Below are positions 1 to 11,218 of a stretch of 64,000 bases of DNA, piece after piece. Each line of letters begins with the position of its first letter. Position 1 is the stretch's first letter. The stretch covers positions 34,501,843-34,565,842 of the forward strand of contig CM072810.1 in NCBI GenBank assembly GCA_037013495.1. The letters run 5' to 3'. The stretch is from Hippophae tibetana (taxonomy: Eukaryota; Streptophyta; Magnoliopsida; Rosales; Elaeagnaceae). The position numbers and the translations under genes are program-made. Below the pieces are notes generated by a model that made no database searches, was not told the DNA's origin, and saw only the letters and a program-made list of their open reading frames with translations.

Positions 1-7
1 TGATGTA

Positions 8-17
8 GTTCGAATAC
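8..17 (+). other. Near-invariant GTTCGAATAC block at each monomer start (first instance)
   Basis: GTTCGAATAC is present at bases 8-17 of almost every monomer. Exceptions I noticed are gttcaaat near 16533, ttcaaat near 47240 and gtttgaatac at 50781. It resembles the RNA polymerase III B-box consensus GWTCRANNC, with a mismatch at the last position. No convincing A-box was seen upstream, so this is a resemblance only. It is a good anchor for phasing the array. Confidence 0.4.
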
Positions 18-54
18 TTACCCAACATATTCATTTAAGAGTATGTTCGGTGGG

Positions 55-64
55 CATGTACATG
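55..64. other. Ten-base palindrome CATGTACATG in each non-A monomer (first instance)
   Basis: CATGTACATG is its own reverse complement and sits at bases 55-64 of the monomer. It is present in most B, C, D, E, P and Q copies. In A copies one base changes it to CATGTACAAG, which destroys the symmetry. A symmetric site of this length could bind a dimeric protein, but no known factor is claimed. Confidence 0.5.
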
Positions 65-174
65 GACTTAAGCAAGGTAACTTTGGCATTAAAATGATAA
101 GGTAGTATAGGAATTATTTTCTCAATCTAATTTTCTTTGGAAATAGGTCCACCCAAGTTTTACAAGTAGTTGAC

Positions 175-191
175 AATGTTTGAAAAACATT
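175..191. other. Inverted repeat AATGTTT-GAA-AAACATT (first instance)
   Basis: Two perfect 7-base arms flank a 3-base loop in P, C, D and E copies. In B the left arm is ATTGTTT (one mismatch). In A a base is lost (aattttgaaaaac) and the hairpin is weakened. It lies directly before a second dyad at 197-210. Confidence 0.55.
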
Positions 192-196
192 GAAAG

Positions 197-210
197 ACTT
201 TGTCCAAAGT
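197..210. other. Inverted repeat ACTTTG-TC-CAAAGT (first instance)
   Basis: Two 6-base arms flank a 2-base centre. It is kept in nearly all monomers regardless of type. Exceptions I noticed include tgtcccaag near 793, gcatttgtcc near 3146 and gtctttgtcc in the D copies at 24796 and 30700. Together with the preceding hairpin it forms a 36-base dyad-rich segment in each monomer. Confidence 0.55.
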
Positions 211-3200
211 TTCTTCCCCTTGCATGATATAGAGCTCAAAATTTCAATTCAACTTCATAATTCTAGATTTATTTTAATATTGAAATGCTTATATGAATGG
301 TCTCAAAAATCATTCATGTTGTTTTGAATAAGTACAATTTTAAATTAATTCTAATAATCATTTTAGAGCCCTAATTTCCTTTTTATAATAATCCTAAAAA
401 AAGGCTTTTTCTTTTTAAGAAATTTAGTAAAGCACACTGCAAGTAGAGCCATGTTCTCTTTATTATGATTAGAGTCATTTTTTCTAACAATTGGGTCAAA
501 AACATGTTCATTCTCACCACTATCCTTGATGTCTTGAGGGCCAATTTCTTTCCCTCCTCGAAATACGATTGCTCTCAACTGGGGCAAAAGTGATGCAGTT
601 CGAATACCTGCCCAACAGATTCATTTAAGAGTATGTTTGGTGGGCATGTACATGGACTTAAGCAAGGTAACTATGGCATTAAAATGATAAGGTGGTATAG
701 GAATTATTTTCTCAATCTAATTTTCTTTGGAAATAGGTCCACCCAAGTTTTACAAGGAGTTGATAATGTTTGAAAAACATTGAAAGACTTTGTCCCAAGT
801 TTCATACCCTTGCATGATATAGAGCTCAAAATTTCAATTCAACTTCATAATTCTAGATTTATTTTAATATTGAATCGCTTATATGAGTGGTCTCAAAAAT
901 CATTCATGTTGTTTTGAAGAAGTACAATTTTAAATTAATTGTAATAATCATTTTAGAGCCCTAATTTCCTTTTTATAATAATCCTAAAAAAAGGGTTTCT
1001 TATTTATAAGAAATTTAGGAAATCACACTGCAAGTAGAGCCATTTTCTCTTCATTATGATTAGAGTCATCTTTTCTAACACTTGGGTCAAAAACGTGTTC
1101 ACTCTCACCACTATCCTTCATGTCTTGAGGGTACATTTCTTGACCTCCTCGAAAGTAGATTGCTCTCAACTTGGGTAAAAGTGATGTAGTTCGAATACTT
1201 GCCCAACAGATTCATTTAAGAGTATGTTCGGTGGGCATGTACATGGTATTAAGCAAGGTAACTTTGGCATTAAAATGATAAGGTAGTATAGGAATTATTT
1301 TCTCAATCTAATTTTCTTTGGAAATAGGTCCACCCAAGTTTTACAAGTAGTTGACAATGTTTGAAAAACATTGAAAGACTTTGTCCAAAGTTTCTTCCCC
1401 TTGCATGATATAGAGCTCAAAATTTCAATTCAACTTCATAATTCTAGATTTATTTTAATATTGAAATGCTTATATGAGTGGTCTCAAAAATCATTCATGT
1501 TGTTTTGAATAAGTACAATTTTAAATTAATTCTAATAATCATTTTAGAGCCCTAATTTCCTTTTTATAATAATCCTAAAAAAAGGCTTTTTCTTTTTAAG
1601 AAATTTAGTAAATCACACTGCAAGTAGAGCCATGTTCTCTTTATTATGATTAGAGTCATTTTTTCTAACAATTGGTTCAAAACATGTTCATTCTCACCAC
1701 TATCCTTGATGTCTTGAGGGCCAATTTCTTTCCCTCCTCGAAAGACGATTGCTCTCAACTGGGGCAAAAGTGATGCTGTTCGAATACTTGCCCAACAGAT
1801 TCATTTAAGAGTATGTTTGGTGGGTATATACATGGACTTAAGCAAGGTAACTTTGGCATTAAAATGTTAAGCTAGTATATGAATTATTTTCTCAATCTAA
1901 TTTTCTTTGGAAATAGGTCCACCCAAGTTTTACAAGGAGTTGATAATGTTTGAAATACATTGAAAGACTTTGTCCAAAGTTTCTTCCCCTTGCATGATAT
2001 AGAGCTCAAAATTTCAATTCAACTTCATAATTCTAGATTTATTTTAATATTGAATCGCTTATATGAGTGGTCTCAAAAATCATTCATGTTGTTTTGAAGA
2101 AGTACAATTTTAAATTAATTGTAATAATCATTTTAGAGCCCTAATTTCCTTTTTATAATAATCCTAAAAAAAGGGTTTCTTATTTATAAGAAATTTAGGA
2201 AATCACACTGCAAGTAGAGCCATTTTCTCTTCATTATGATTAGAGTCATCTTTTCTAACACTTGGGTCAAAAACGTGTTCACTCTCACCACTATCCTTGA
2301 TGTCTTGAGGGCCAATTTCTTTCCCTCCTCGAAAGTCGATTGCTCTCAACTTGTGCAAAAGTGATGCAGTTCGAATACTTGCCCAACAGATTCATTTAAG
2401 AGTATGTTCGGTGGGCATGTACATGGACTTAAGCAAGGTAACTTTGGCATTAAAATGATAAGGTAGTATAGGAATTATTTTCTCAATCTAATTTTCTTTG
2501 GAAATAGGTCCACCCAAGTTTTACAAGTAGTTGACAATGTTTGAAAAACATTGAAAGACTTTGTCCAAAGTTTCATACCCTTGCATGATATAGAGCTCAA
2601 AATTTCAATTCAACTTCATAATTCTAGATTTATTTTAATATTGAATCGCTTATATGAGTGGTCTCAAAAATCAATCATGTTGTTTTGAAGAAGTACAATT
2701 TTAAATTAATTCTAATAATCGTTTTACAGCCCTAATTTCCTTTTTATAATAATCCTAAAAAAGGGTTTCTTATTTATAAGAAATTTAGTAAATCACACTG
2801 CAAGTAGAGCCTTTTTCTCTTCATTATGATTAGAGTCATCTTTTCTAACACTTGGGTCAAAAACGTGTTCACTCTCACCACTATCCTTCATGTCTTGAGG
2901 GTAAATTTTTGACCTCCTCGAAAGTAGATTGCTCTCAACTTGGGTAAAAGTGATGTAGTTCGAATACTTGCCCAACAGATTCATTTAAGAGTATGTTCGG
3001 TGGGCATGTACATGGACTTAAGCAAGGTAACTTTGACATTAAAATGATAAGGTTGTATAGGAATGATTTTATCAATCTAATTTTTTTTGGAAATAGGTCC
3101 ACCCAAGTTTTACAAGTAGTTGACAATGTTTGAAAAACATTGAAAGCATTTGTCCAAAGTTTCTTCCCCTTGCATGATATAGAGCTCAAAATTTCAATTC

Positions 3201-4719
3201 AACTTCATAATTCTAGATTTATTTTAATATTGAAATGCTTATATGAGTGGTCTCAAAAATAATTCATGTTGTTTTGAATAAGTACAATTTTAAATTAATT
3301 CTAATAATCATTTTAGAGCCCTAATTTCCTTTTTATAATAATCCTAAAAAAAGGCTTTTTCTTTTTAAGAAATTTAGTAAATCACACTGCAAGTAGAGCC
3401 ATGTTCTCTTTATTATGATTAGAGTCATTTTTTCTAACAATTGGTTCAAAACATGTTCACTCTCACCACTATCCTTCATGTCTTGAGGGTACATTTCTTG
3501 AACTCCTCGAAAGTAGATTGCTCTCAACTTGGGTAAAAGTGATGTAGTTCGAATACTTACCCAACATATTCATTTAAGAGTATGTTCGGTGGGCATGTAC
3601 ATGGACTTAAGCAAGGTAACTTTGGCATTAAAATGATAAGGTAGTATAGGAATTATTTTCTCAATCTAATTTTCTTTGGAAATAGGTCCACCCAAGTTTT
3701 ACAAGTAGTTGACAATGTTTGAAAAACATTGAAAGACTTTGTCCAAAGTTTCTTCCCCTTGCATGATATAGAGCTCAAAATTTCAATTCAACTTCATAAT
3801 TCTAGATTTATTTTAATATTGAAATGCTTATATGAGTGGTCTCAAAAATCATTCATGTTGTTTTGAATAAGTACAATTTTAAATTAATTCTAATAATCAT
3901 TTTAGCGCCCTAATTTCCTTTTTGTAATAATCCTAAAAAAAGGCTTTCTCTTTTTAAGAAATTTAGTAAAGCACACTGCAAGTAGAGCCATGTTCTCTTT
4001 ATTATGATTAGAGTCATTTTTTCTAACAATTGGGTCAAAAACATGTTCATTCTCACCACTATCCTTGATGTCTTGAGGGCCAATTTCTTTCCCTCCTCGA
4101 AAGACGATTGCTCTCAACTGGGGTAAAAGTGATGCAGTTCGAATACTTGCCCAACAGATTCATTTAAGAGTATGTTTGGTGGGCATGTACATGGACTTAA
4201 GCAAGGTAACTGTGGCATTAAAATGATAAGGTGGTATAGGAATTATTTTCTCAATCTAATTTTCTTTGGAAATAGGTCCACCCAAGTTTTACAAGGAGTT
4301 GATAATGTTTGAAAAACATTGAAAGACTTTGTCCAAAGTTTCTTCCCCTTGCATGATATAGAGCTCAAAATTTCAATTCAACTTCATAATTCTAGATTGA
4401 TTTTAATGTTGAAATGCTTATATGAGTGGTCTCAAAAATCATTCATGTTGTTTTTGAAGAAGTAAAATTTTAAATTAATTGTAATAATCGTTTTAGATCC
4501 CTAATTAGCTTTTTTTAATATCCCTAAAAAGGGTTTCTTATTTCTAAGAAATTTAGGAAATCACACTGCAAGTAGAGCCATTGTCTCTTCATTATGATTA
4601 GAGTCATCTTTTCTAATAATTGGGTCAAAAACATGTTCACTCTCACCACTATCCTTGATGTCTTGAGGGCCAATTTCTTTCCCTCCTCGAAAGTCGATTG
4701 CTCTCAACTTGTGCAAAAG

Positions 4720-7700
4720 TGATGCAGTTCGAATACTTGCCCAACAGATTCATTTAAGAGTATGTTCGGTGGGCATGTACATGGACTTAAGCAAGGTAAC
4801 TTTGGCATTAAAATGACAAGGTTGTATAGGAATGATTTTTTCAATCTAATTTTCTTTGCAAATAGGTCCACCCAATTTTTACAAGTAGTTGATAATGTTT
4901 GAAAAACATTGAAAGACTTTGTCCAAAGTTTCTTCCCCTTGCATGATATAGTGCTCAAAATTTCAATTCAACTTCATAATTCTAGATTTATTTTTATATT
5001 GAACTGCTTATATGAGTGGTCTCAAAAATCATTCATGTTGTTTTGAAGAATTACAATTTTAAATTAATTGTAATAATCATTTTAGAGCCCTAATTTCCTT
5101 TTTATAATAATCCTAAAAAAGGGATGTTTTCTTTCTAAGAAATTTAGGAAATCACACTGCAAGTGGAGCCATTTTCTCTTCATTATGATTAGAGTCATCT
5201 TTTCTAACACTTGGGTCAAAAACATGTTCACTCTCACCACTATCCTTGATGTCTTGAGGGCCAATTTCTTTCCCTCCTCGAAAGTCGATTGCTCTCAACT
5301 TGTGCAAAAATGATGCTGTTCGAATACTTGCCCAACAGATTCATTTAAGAGTATGTTCGGTGGGCATGTACATGGACTTAAGCAAGGTAACTTTGGCATT
5401 AAAATGATAAGGTAGTATAGGAATTATTTTCTCAATCTAATTTTCTTTGGAAATAGGTCCACCCAAGTTTTACAAGTAGTTGATAATGTTTGAAAAACAT
5501 TGAAAGACTTTGTCCAAAGTTTCTTCCCCTTGCATGATGTAGAGCTCAAAATTTCAATTCAACTTCATAATTCTAGATTTATTTTAATATTGAAATGCTT
5601 ATATGAGTGGTCTCAAAAATCATTCATGTTGTTTTGAAGAAGTACAATTTTAAATTAATTGTAATAATCATTTTAGAGCCCTAATTTCCTATTTATAATA
5701 ATCCTAAAAAAGGGATTTTTTCTTTCTAAGAAATTTAGGAAATCACACTGCAAGTGGAGCCATTTTTTCTTCATTATGATTAGAGTCATCTTTTCTAACA
5801 ATTGGGTCAAAAACATGTTCACTCTCACCACTATCCTTGATATCTTGAGGGCCAATTTCTTTCCCTGCTCGAAAGTCGATTGCTCTCAACATAGGCAAAA
5901 GTGATGTAGTTCGAATACTTGGCCAACATATTCATTTAAGAGTATGTTTGGTGGGCATGTACAAGGACTTAAGCAAGGTAACTATGGCATTAAAATGATA
6001 AGGTAGTATAGGAATTATTTTCTCAATCTAATTTTCTTTGGAAATAGGTCCACAAAAAGTTTTACAAGTAGTTGATAATTTTGAAAAACATTGAAAGACT
6101 TTGTCCAAAGTTTCATACCCTTGCATGATATAGAGCTCAAAATTTCAATTCAACTTCATAATTCTAGATTTATTTTAATATTGAAATGCTTATATGAGTG
6201 GTCTCAAAAATCATTCATGTTTTTTTGAAGAAGTACAATTTTAAATTAATTGTAATAATCATTTTAGAGCCCTAATTTCCTTTTTATAATAATCCTTAAA
6301 AAGGGTTTTTTTCTTTCTAAGAAATTTAGGAAATCACACTGCAAGTAGAGCCATTTTCTCTTCATTATGATTAGAGTCATCTTTTCTAACACTTGGTTCA
6401 AAAACATGTTCACTCTAACCACTATCCTTCATGTCTTGAGGGTAAATTTCTTTACCTCCTCGAAAGTAGATTGCTCTCAACTTGGGTAAAAGTGATGTAG
6501 TTCGAATACTTGCCCAACAGATTCATTTAAGAGTATGTTCGGTGGGCATGTACATGGACATAAGCAAGGTAACTTTGGCATTAAAATGATAAGGTAGTAT
6601 AGGAATTATTTTCTCAATCTAATTTTCTTTGGAAATAGGTCCACCCAAGTTTTACAAGTAATTGATATTGTTTGAAAAACATTGAACGACTTTGTCCAAA
6701 GTTTCTTCCCCTTGCATGATATAGAGCTCAAAATTTCAATTCAACTTCATAATTCTAGATTTATTTTAATATTGAATCGCTTATATGAGTGGTCTCAAAA
6801 ATCATTCATGTTGTTTTGAAGAATTACAATTTTAAATTAAGTGTAATAATCATTTTAGAGCCTTAAGTTCCTTTTTATAATAATCCTAAAAAAGGGTTTT
6901 TTTCTTTCTAAGAAATTTTGGAAATCACACTGCAAGTAGAGCCATTTTTTCTTCATTATGATTAGAGTCATCTTTTCTAACACTTGGGTCAAAACATTTT
7001 CACTCTAACCACTATCCTTGATGTCTTGAGGGTCAATTTCTTTCCCTCCTCGAAAGTAGATTGCTCTCAACTTGGGGAAAATTGATGTAGTTCGAATACT
7101 TGCCCAACAGATTCATTTAAGAGTATGTTTGGTGGGCATGTACATGGACTTAAGCAAGGTAACTTTGGCATTAAAATGATAAGGTAGTATACTAATTATT
7201 TTCTCAATCTAATTTTCTTTGGAAATAGGTCCACCCAAGTTTTACAAGTAGTTGATAATGTTTGAAAAACATTGAAAGACTTTGTCCAAAGTTTCTTCCC
7301 CTTGCATGATATAGAGCTCAAAATTTCAATTCAACTTCATAATTCTAGATTTATTTTAATATTGAAATGCTTATATGAGTGGTCTCAAAAATCATTCATG
7401 TTGTTTTGAAGAATTACAATTTTAAATTAATTGTAATAATCATTTTAGAGCCCTAATTTCCTTTTTATAATAATCCTAAAAGAGGGATTTTTTCTTTCTA
7501 AGAAATTTAGGAAATCACACTGCAAGTAGAGCCATTTTCTCTTCATTATGATTAGAGTCATCTTTTCTAACACTTGGGTCAAAAACATGTTCACTCTCAC
7601 CAATATCCTTGATGTCTTGAGGGCCAATTTCTTTCCCTCCTCGAAAGTCGATTGCTCTCAACTTGTGCAAAAGTGATGCAGTTCGAATACTTGCCCAACA

Positions 7701-10700
7701 GATTCATTTAAGAGTATGTTCGGTGGGCATGTACATGGACTTAAGCAAGGTAACTTTGGCATTAAAATGACAAGGTAGTATAGGAATGATTTTTTCAATC
7801 TAATTTTCTTTGCAAATAGGTCCACCCAATTTTTACAAGTAGTTGATAATGTTTGAAAAACATTGAAAGACTTTGTCCAAAGTTTCTTCCCCTTGCATGA
7901 TATAGTGCTCAAAATTTCAATTCAACTTCATAATTCTAGATTTATTTTTATATTGAACTGCTTATATGAGTGGTCTCAAAAATCATTCATGTTGTTTTGA
8001 AGAAGTACAATTTTAAATTAATTGTAATAATCATTTTAGAGCCCTAATTTCCTATTTATAATAATCCTAAAAAAGGGATTTTTTCTTTCTAAGAAATTTA
8101 GGAAATCACACTGCAAGTGGAGCCATTTTTTCTTCATTATGATTAGAGTCATCTTTTCTAACAATTGGGTCAAAAACATGTTCACTCTCACCACTATCCT
8201 TGATATCTTGAGGGCCAATTTCTTTCCCTCCTCGAAAGTCGATTGTTCTCAACATAGGCAAAAGTGATGTAGTTCGAATACTTGGCCAACATATTCATTT
8301 AAGAGTATGTTTGGTGGGCATGTACAAGGACTTAAGCAAGGTAACTATGGCATTAAAATGATAAGGTAGTATAAGAATTATTTTCTCAATCTAATTTTCT
8401 TTGGAAATAGGTCCACCCAAGGTTTACCAATAGTTGATAATTTTGAAAAACATTGAAAGACTTTGTCCAAAGTTTCATACCCTTGCATGATATAGAGCTC
8501 AAAATTTCAATTCAACTTCATAATTCTTGATTTATTTTAATATTGAAATGCTTATATGAGTGGTCTCATAAATCGTTCATGTTTTTTTTGAAGAAGTACA
8601 ATTTTAAATTAATTGTAATAATCATTTTAGAGCCCTAATTTCCTTTTTATAATAATCCTTAAAAAGGGTTTTTTTCTTTCTAAGAAATTTAGGAAATCAC
8701 ACTGCAAGTAGAGCCATTTTCTCTTTATTATGATTAGAGTCATCTTTTCTAACACTTGGTTCAAAAACATGTTCACTCTAACCCCTATCCTTCATGTCTT
8801 AAGGGTAAATTTCTTTACCTCCTCGAAAGTAGATTGCTCTCAACTTGGGTAAAAGTGATGTAGTTCGAATACTTGCCCAACAGATTCATTTAAGAGTATG
8901 TTCGGTGGGCATGTACATGGACTTAAGCAAGGTAACTTTGGCATTAAAATGATAAGGTAGTATAGGAATTATTTTCTCAATCTAATTTTCTTTGGAAATA
9001 GGTCCACCCAAGTTTTACAAGTAATTGATATTGTTTGAAAAACATTGAACGACTTTGTCCAAAGTTTCTTCCCCTTGCATGATATAGAGCTCAAAATTTC
9101 AATTCAACTTCATAATTCTAGATTTATTTTAATATTGAATCGCTTATATGAGTGGTCTCAAAAATCATTCATGTTGTTTTGAAGAATTACAATTTTAAAT
9201 TAAGTGTAATAATCATTTTAGAGCCTTAATTTCCTTTTTATAATAATCCTAAAAAAGGGTTTTTTTCTTTCTAAGAAATTTTGGAAATCACACTGCAAGT
9301 AGAGCCATTTTTTCTTCATTTTGATTAGAGTCATCTTTCCTAACACTTGGGTCAAAACATGTTCACTCTAACCACTATCCTTGATGTCTTGAGGGTCAAT
9401 TTCTTTCCCTCCTCGAAAGTAGATTGCTCTCAACTTGGGGAAAATTGATGTAGTTCGAATACTTGCCCAACAGATTCATTTAAGAGTATGTTTGGTGGGC
9501 ATGTACATGGACTTAAGCAAGGTAAATTTGGCATTAAAATGATAAGGTAGTATACTAATTATTTTCTCAATCTAATTTTCTTTGGAAATAGGTCCACCCA
9601 AGTTTTACAAGTAGTTGATAATGTTTGAAAAACATTGAAAGACTTTGTCCAAAGTTTCTTCCCCTTGCATGATATAGAGCTCAAAATTTCAATTCAACTT
9701 CATAATTCTAGATTTATTTTAATATTGAAATGCTTATATGAGTGGTCTCAAAAATCATTCATGTTGTTTTGAAGAATTACACTTTTAAATTAATTGTAAT
9801 AATCATTTTAGAGCCCTAATTTCCTTTTTATAATAATCCTAAAAGACGGATTTTTTCTTTCTAAGAAATTTAGGAAATCACACTGCAAGTAGAGCCATTT
9901 TTTCTTCATTATGATTAGAGTCATCTTTTCTAACAATTGGGTCAAAACCATGTTCACTCTCACCACTATCCTTGATATCTTGAGGGCCAATTTCTTTCCC
10001 TCCTCGAAAGTCGATTGCTCTCAACATAGGCAAAAGTGATGTAGTTCGAATACTTGGCCAACATATTCATTTAAGAGTATGTTTGGTGGGCATGTACAAG
10101 GACTTAAGCAAGGTAACTATGGCATTAAAATGACAAGGTAGTATAGGAATGATTTTTTCAATCTAATTTTCTTTGCAAATAGGTCCACCCAATTTTTACA
10201 AGTAGTTGATAATGTTTGAAAAACATTGAACGACTTTGTCCAAAGTTTCTTCCCCTTGCATGATATAGTGCTCAAAATTTCAATTCAACTTCATAATTCT
10301 AGATTTATTTTAATATTGAATCGCTTATATGAGTGGTCTCAAAAATCATTCATGTTGTTTTGAAGAATTACAATTTTAAATTAAGTGTAATAATCATTTT
10401 AGAGCCTTAATTTCCTTTTTATAATAATCCTAAAAGAGGGATTTTTTCTTTCTAAGAAATTTTGGAAATCACACTGCAAGTAGAGCCATTTTCTCTTCAT
10501 TATGATTAGAGTCATCTTTTCTAACACTTGGGTCAAAAACATGTTCACTCTCACCACTATCCTTGATGTCTTGAGGGTCAATTTCTTTCCCTCCTCGAAA
10601 GTAGATTGCTCTCAACTTGGGGAAAATTGATGTAGTTCGAATACTTGCCCAACAGATTCATTTAAGAGTATGTTTGGTGGGCATGTACATGGACTTAAGC

Positions 10701-11218
10701 AAGGTAAATTTGGCATTAAAATGATAAGGTAGTATACTAATTATTTTCTCAATCTAATTTTCTTTGGAAATAGGTCCACCCAAGTTTTACAAGTAGTTGA
10801 TAATGTTTGAAAAACATTGAAAGACTTTGTCCAAAGTTTCTTCCCCTTGCATGATATAGAGCTCAAAATTTCAATTCAACTTCATAATTCTAGATTTATT
10901 TTAATATTGAAATGCTTATATGAGTGGTCTCAAAAATCATTCATGTTGTTTTGAAGAATTACAATTTTAAATTAATTGTAATAATCATTTTAGAGCCCTA
11001 ATTTCCTTTTTATAATAATCCTAAAAGAGGGATTTTTTCTTTCTAAGAAATTTAGGAAATCACACTGCAAGTAGAGCCATTTTCTCTTCATTATGATTAG
11101 AGTCATCTTTTCTAACACTTGGGTCAAAAACATGTTCACTCTCACCACTATCCTTGATATCTTGAGGGCCAATTTCTTTCCCTCCTCGAAATTCGATTGC
11201 TCTCAACTTGTGCAAAAG
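4720..11218. repeat. Block II: mixed E, D, A, B and C satellite monomers (11 copies)
   Basis: Monomers start at 4720 (E), 5311 (D), 5902 (A), 6493 (B), 7083 (C-like), 7674 (E start, D end), 8265 (A), 8856 (B), 9446 (C), 10037 (A start, E middle, B end) and 10628 (C-like). E monomers carry gacaagg, ggaatgatttttt, tttgcaaat and gatatagtgctc, and lack the GAGCTC site present in nearly all other variants. The A-B-C order that dominates further right is already present here as A-B-C-like followed by an E/D monomer. Several copies end in ttgtgcaaaag, an ending absent after about 17.1 kb. The monomer at 10037 is a three-part chimera. Confidence 0.87.

Larger units (their letters stand above)
1..4719. 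repeat. Block I: diverged satellite monomers of P and Q type (8 copies)
   Basis: Monomers start at 1, 591, 1182, 1771, 2362, 2951, 3540 and 4130. Copies at 1, 1182, 2951 and 3540 are P type (gaataag, attctaataat, ggctttttc or ggctttctc). Those at 591, 1771 and 2362 are Q-like (gggtttcttattt, aacgtgttc). P and Q alternate at first, giving an approximately 1180-bp dimer (1-1181 and 1182-2361). The order then reverses to Q-P at 2362-3539, followed by another P. The copies at 1 and 3540 share cttacccaacatattc and the rare aaagcac, so they are likely related by a six-monomer duplication (offset 3539). The monomer at 4130 is the most diverged, with attagctttttttaatatcc at about 4503-4522. The mix of unit lengths and private changes suggests less recent homogenisation than the rest of the window. 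Confidence 0.88.

Noticed and set aside
1..591. Internal subrepeats of about 197 or 295 bp within the monomer
   Set aside because: Only weak resemblance was seen, for example between aattttctttgg and aatttctttccc. It is too short and degenerate to support an internal duplication without alignment.
950..970. CCCTAA in gagccctaattt, resembling a telomere repeat
   Set aside because: It occurs once per monomer and is never tandem, so it is not telomeric sequence.
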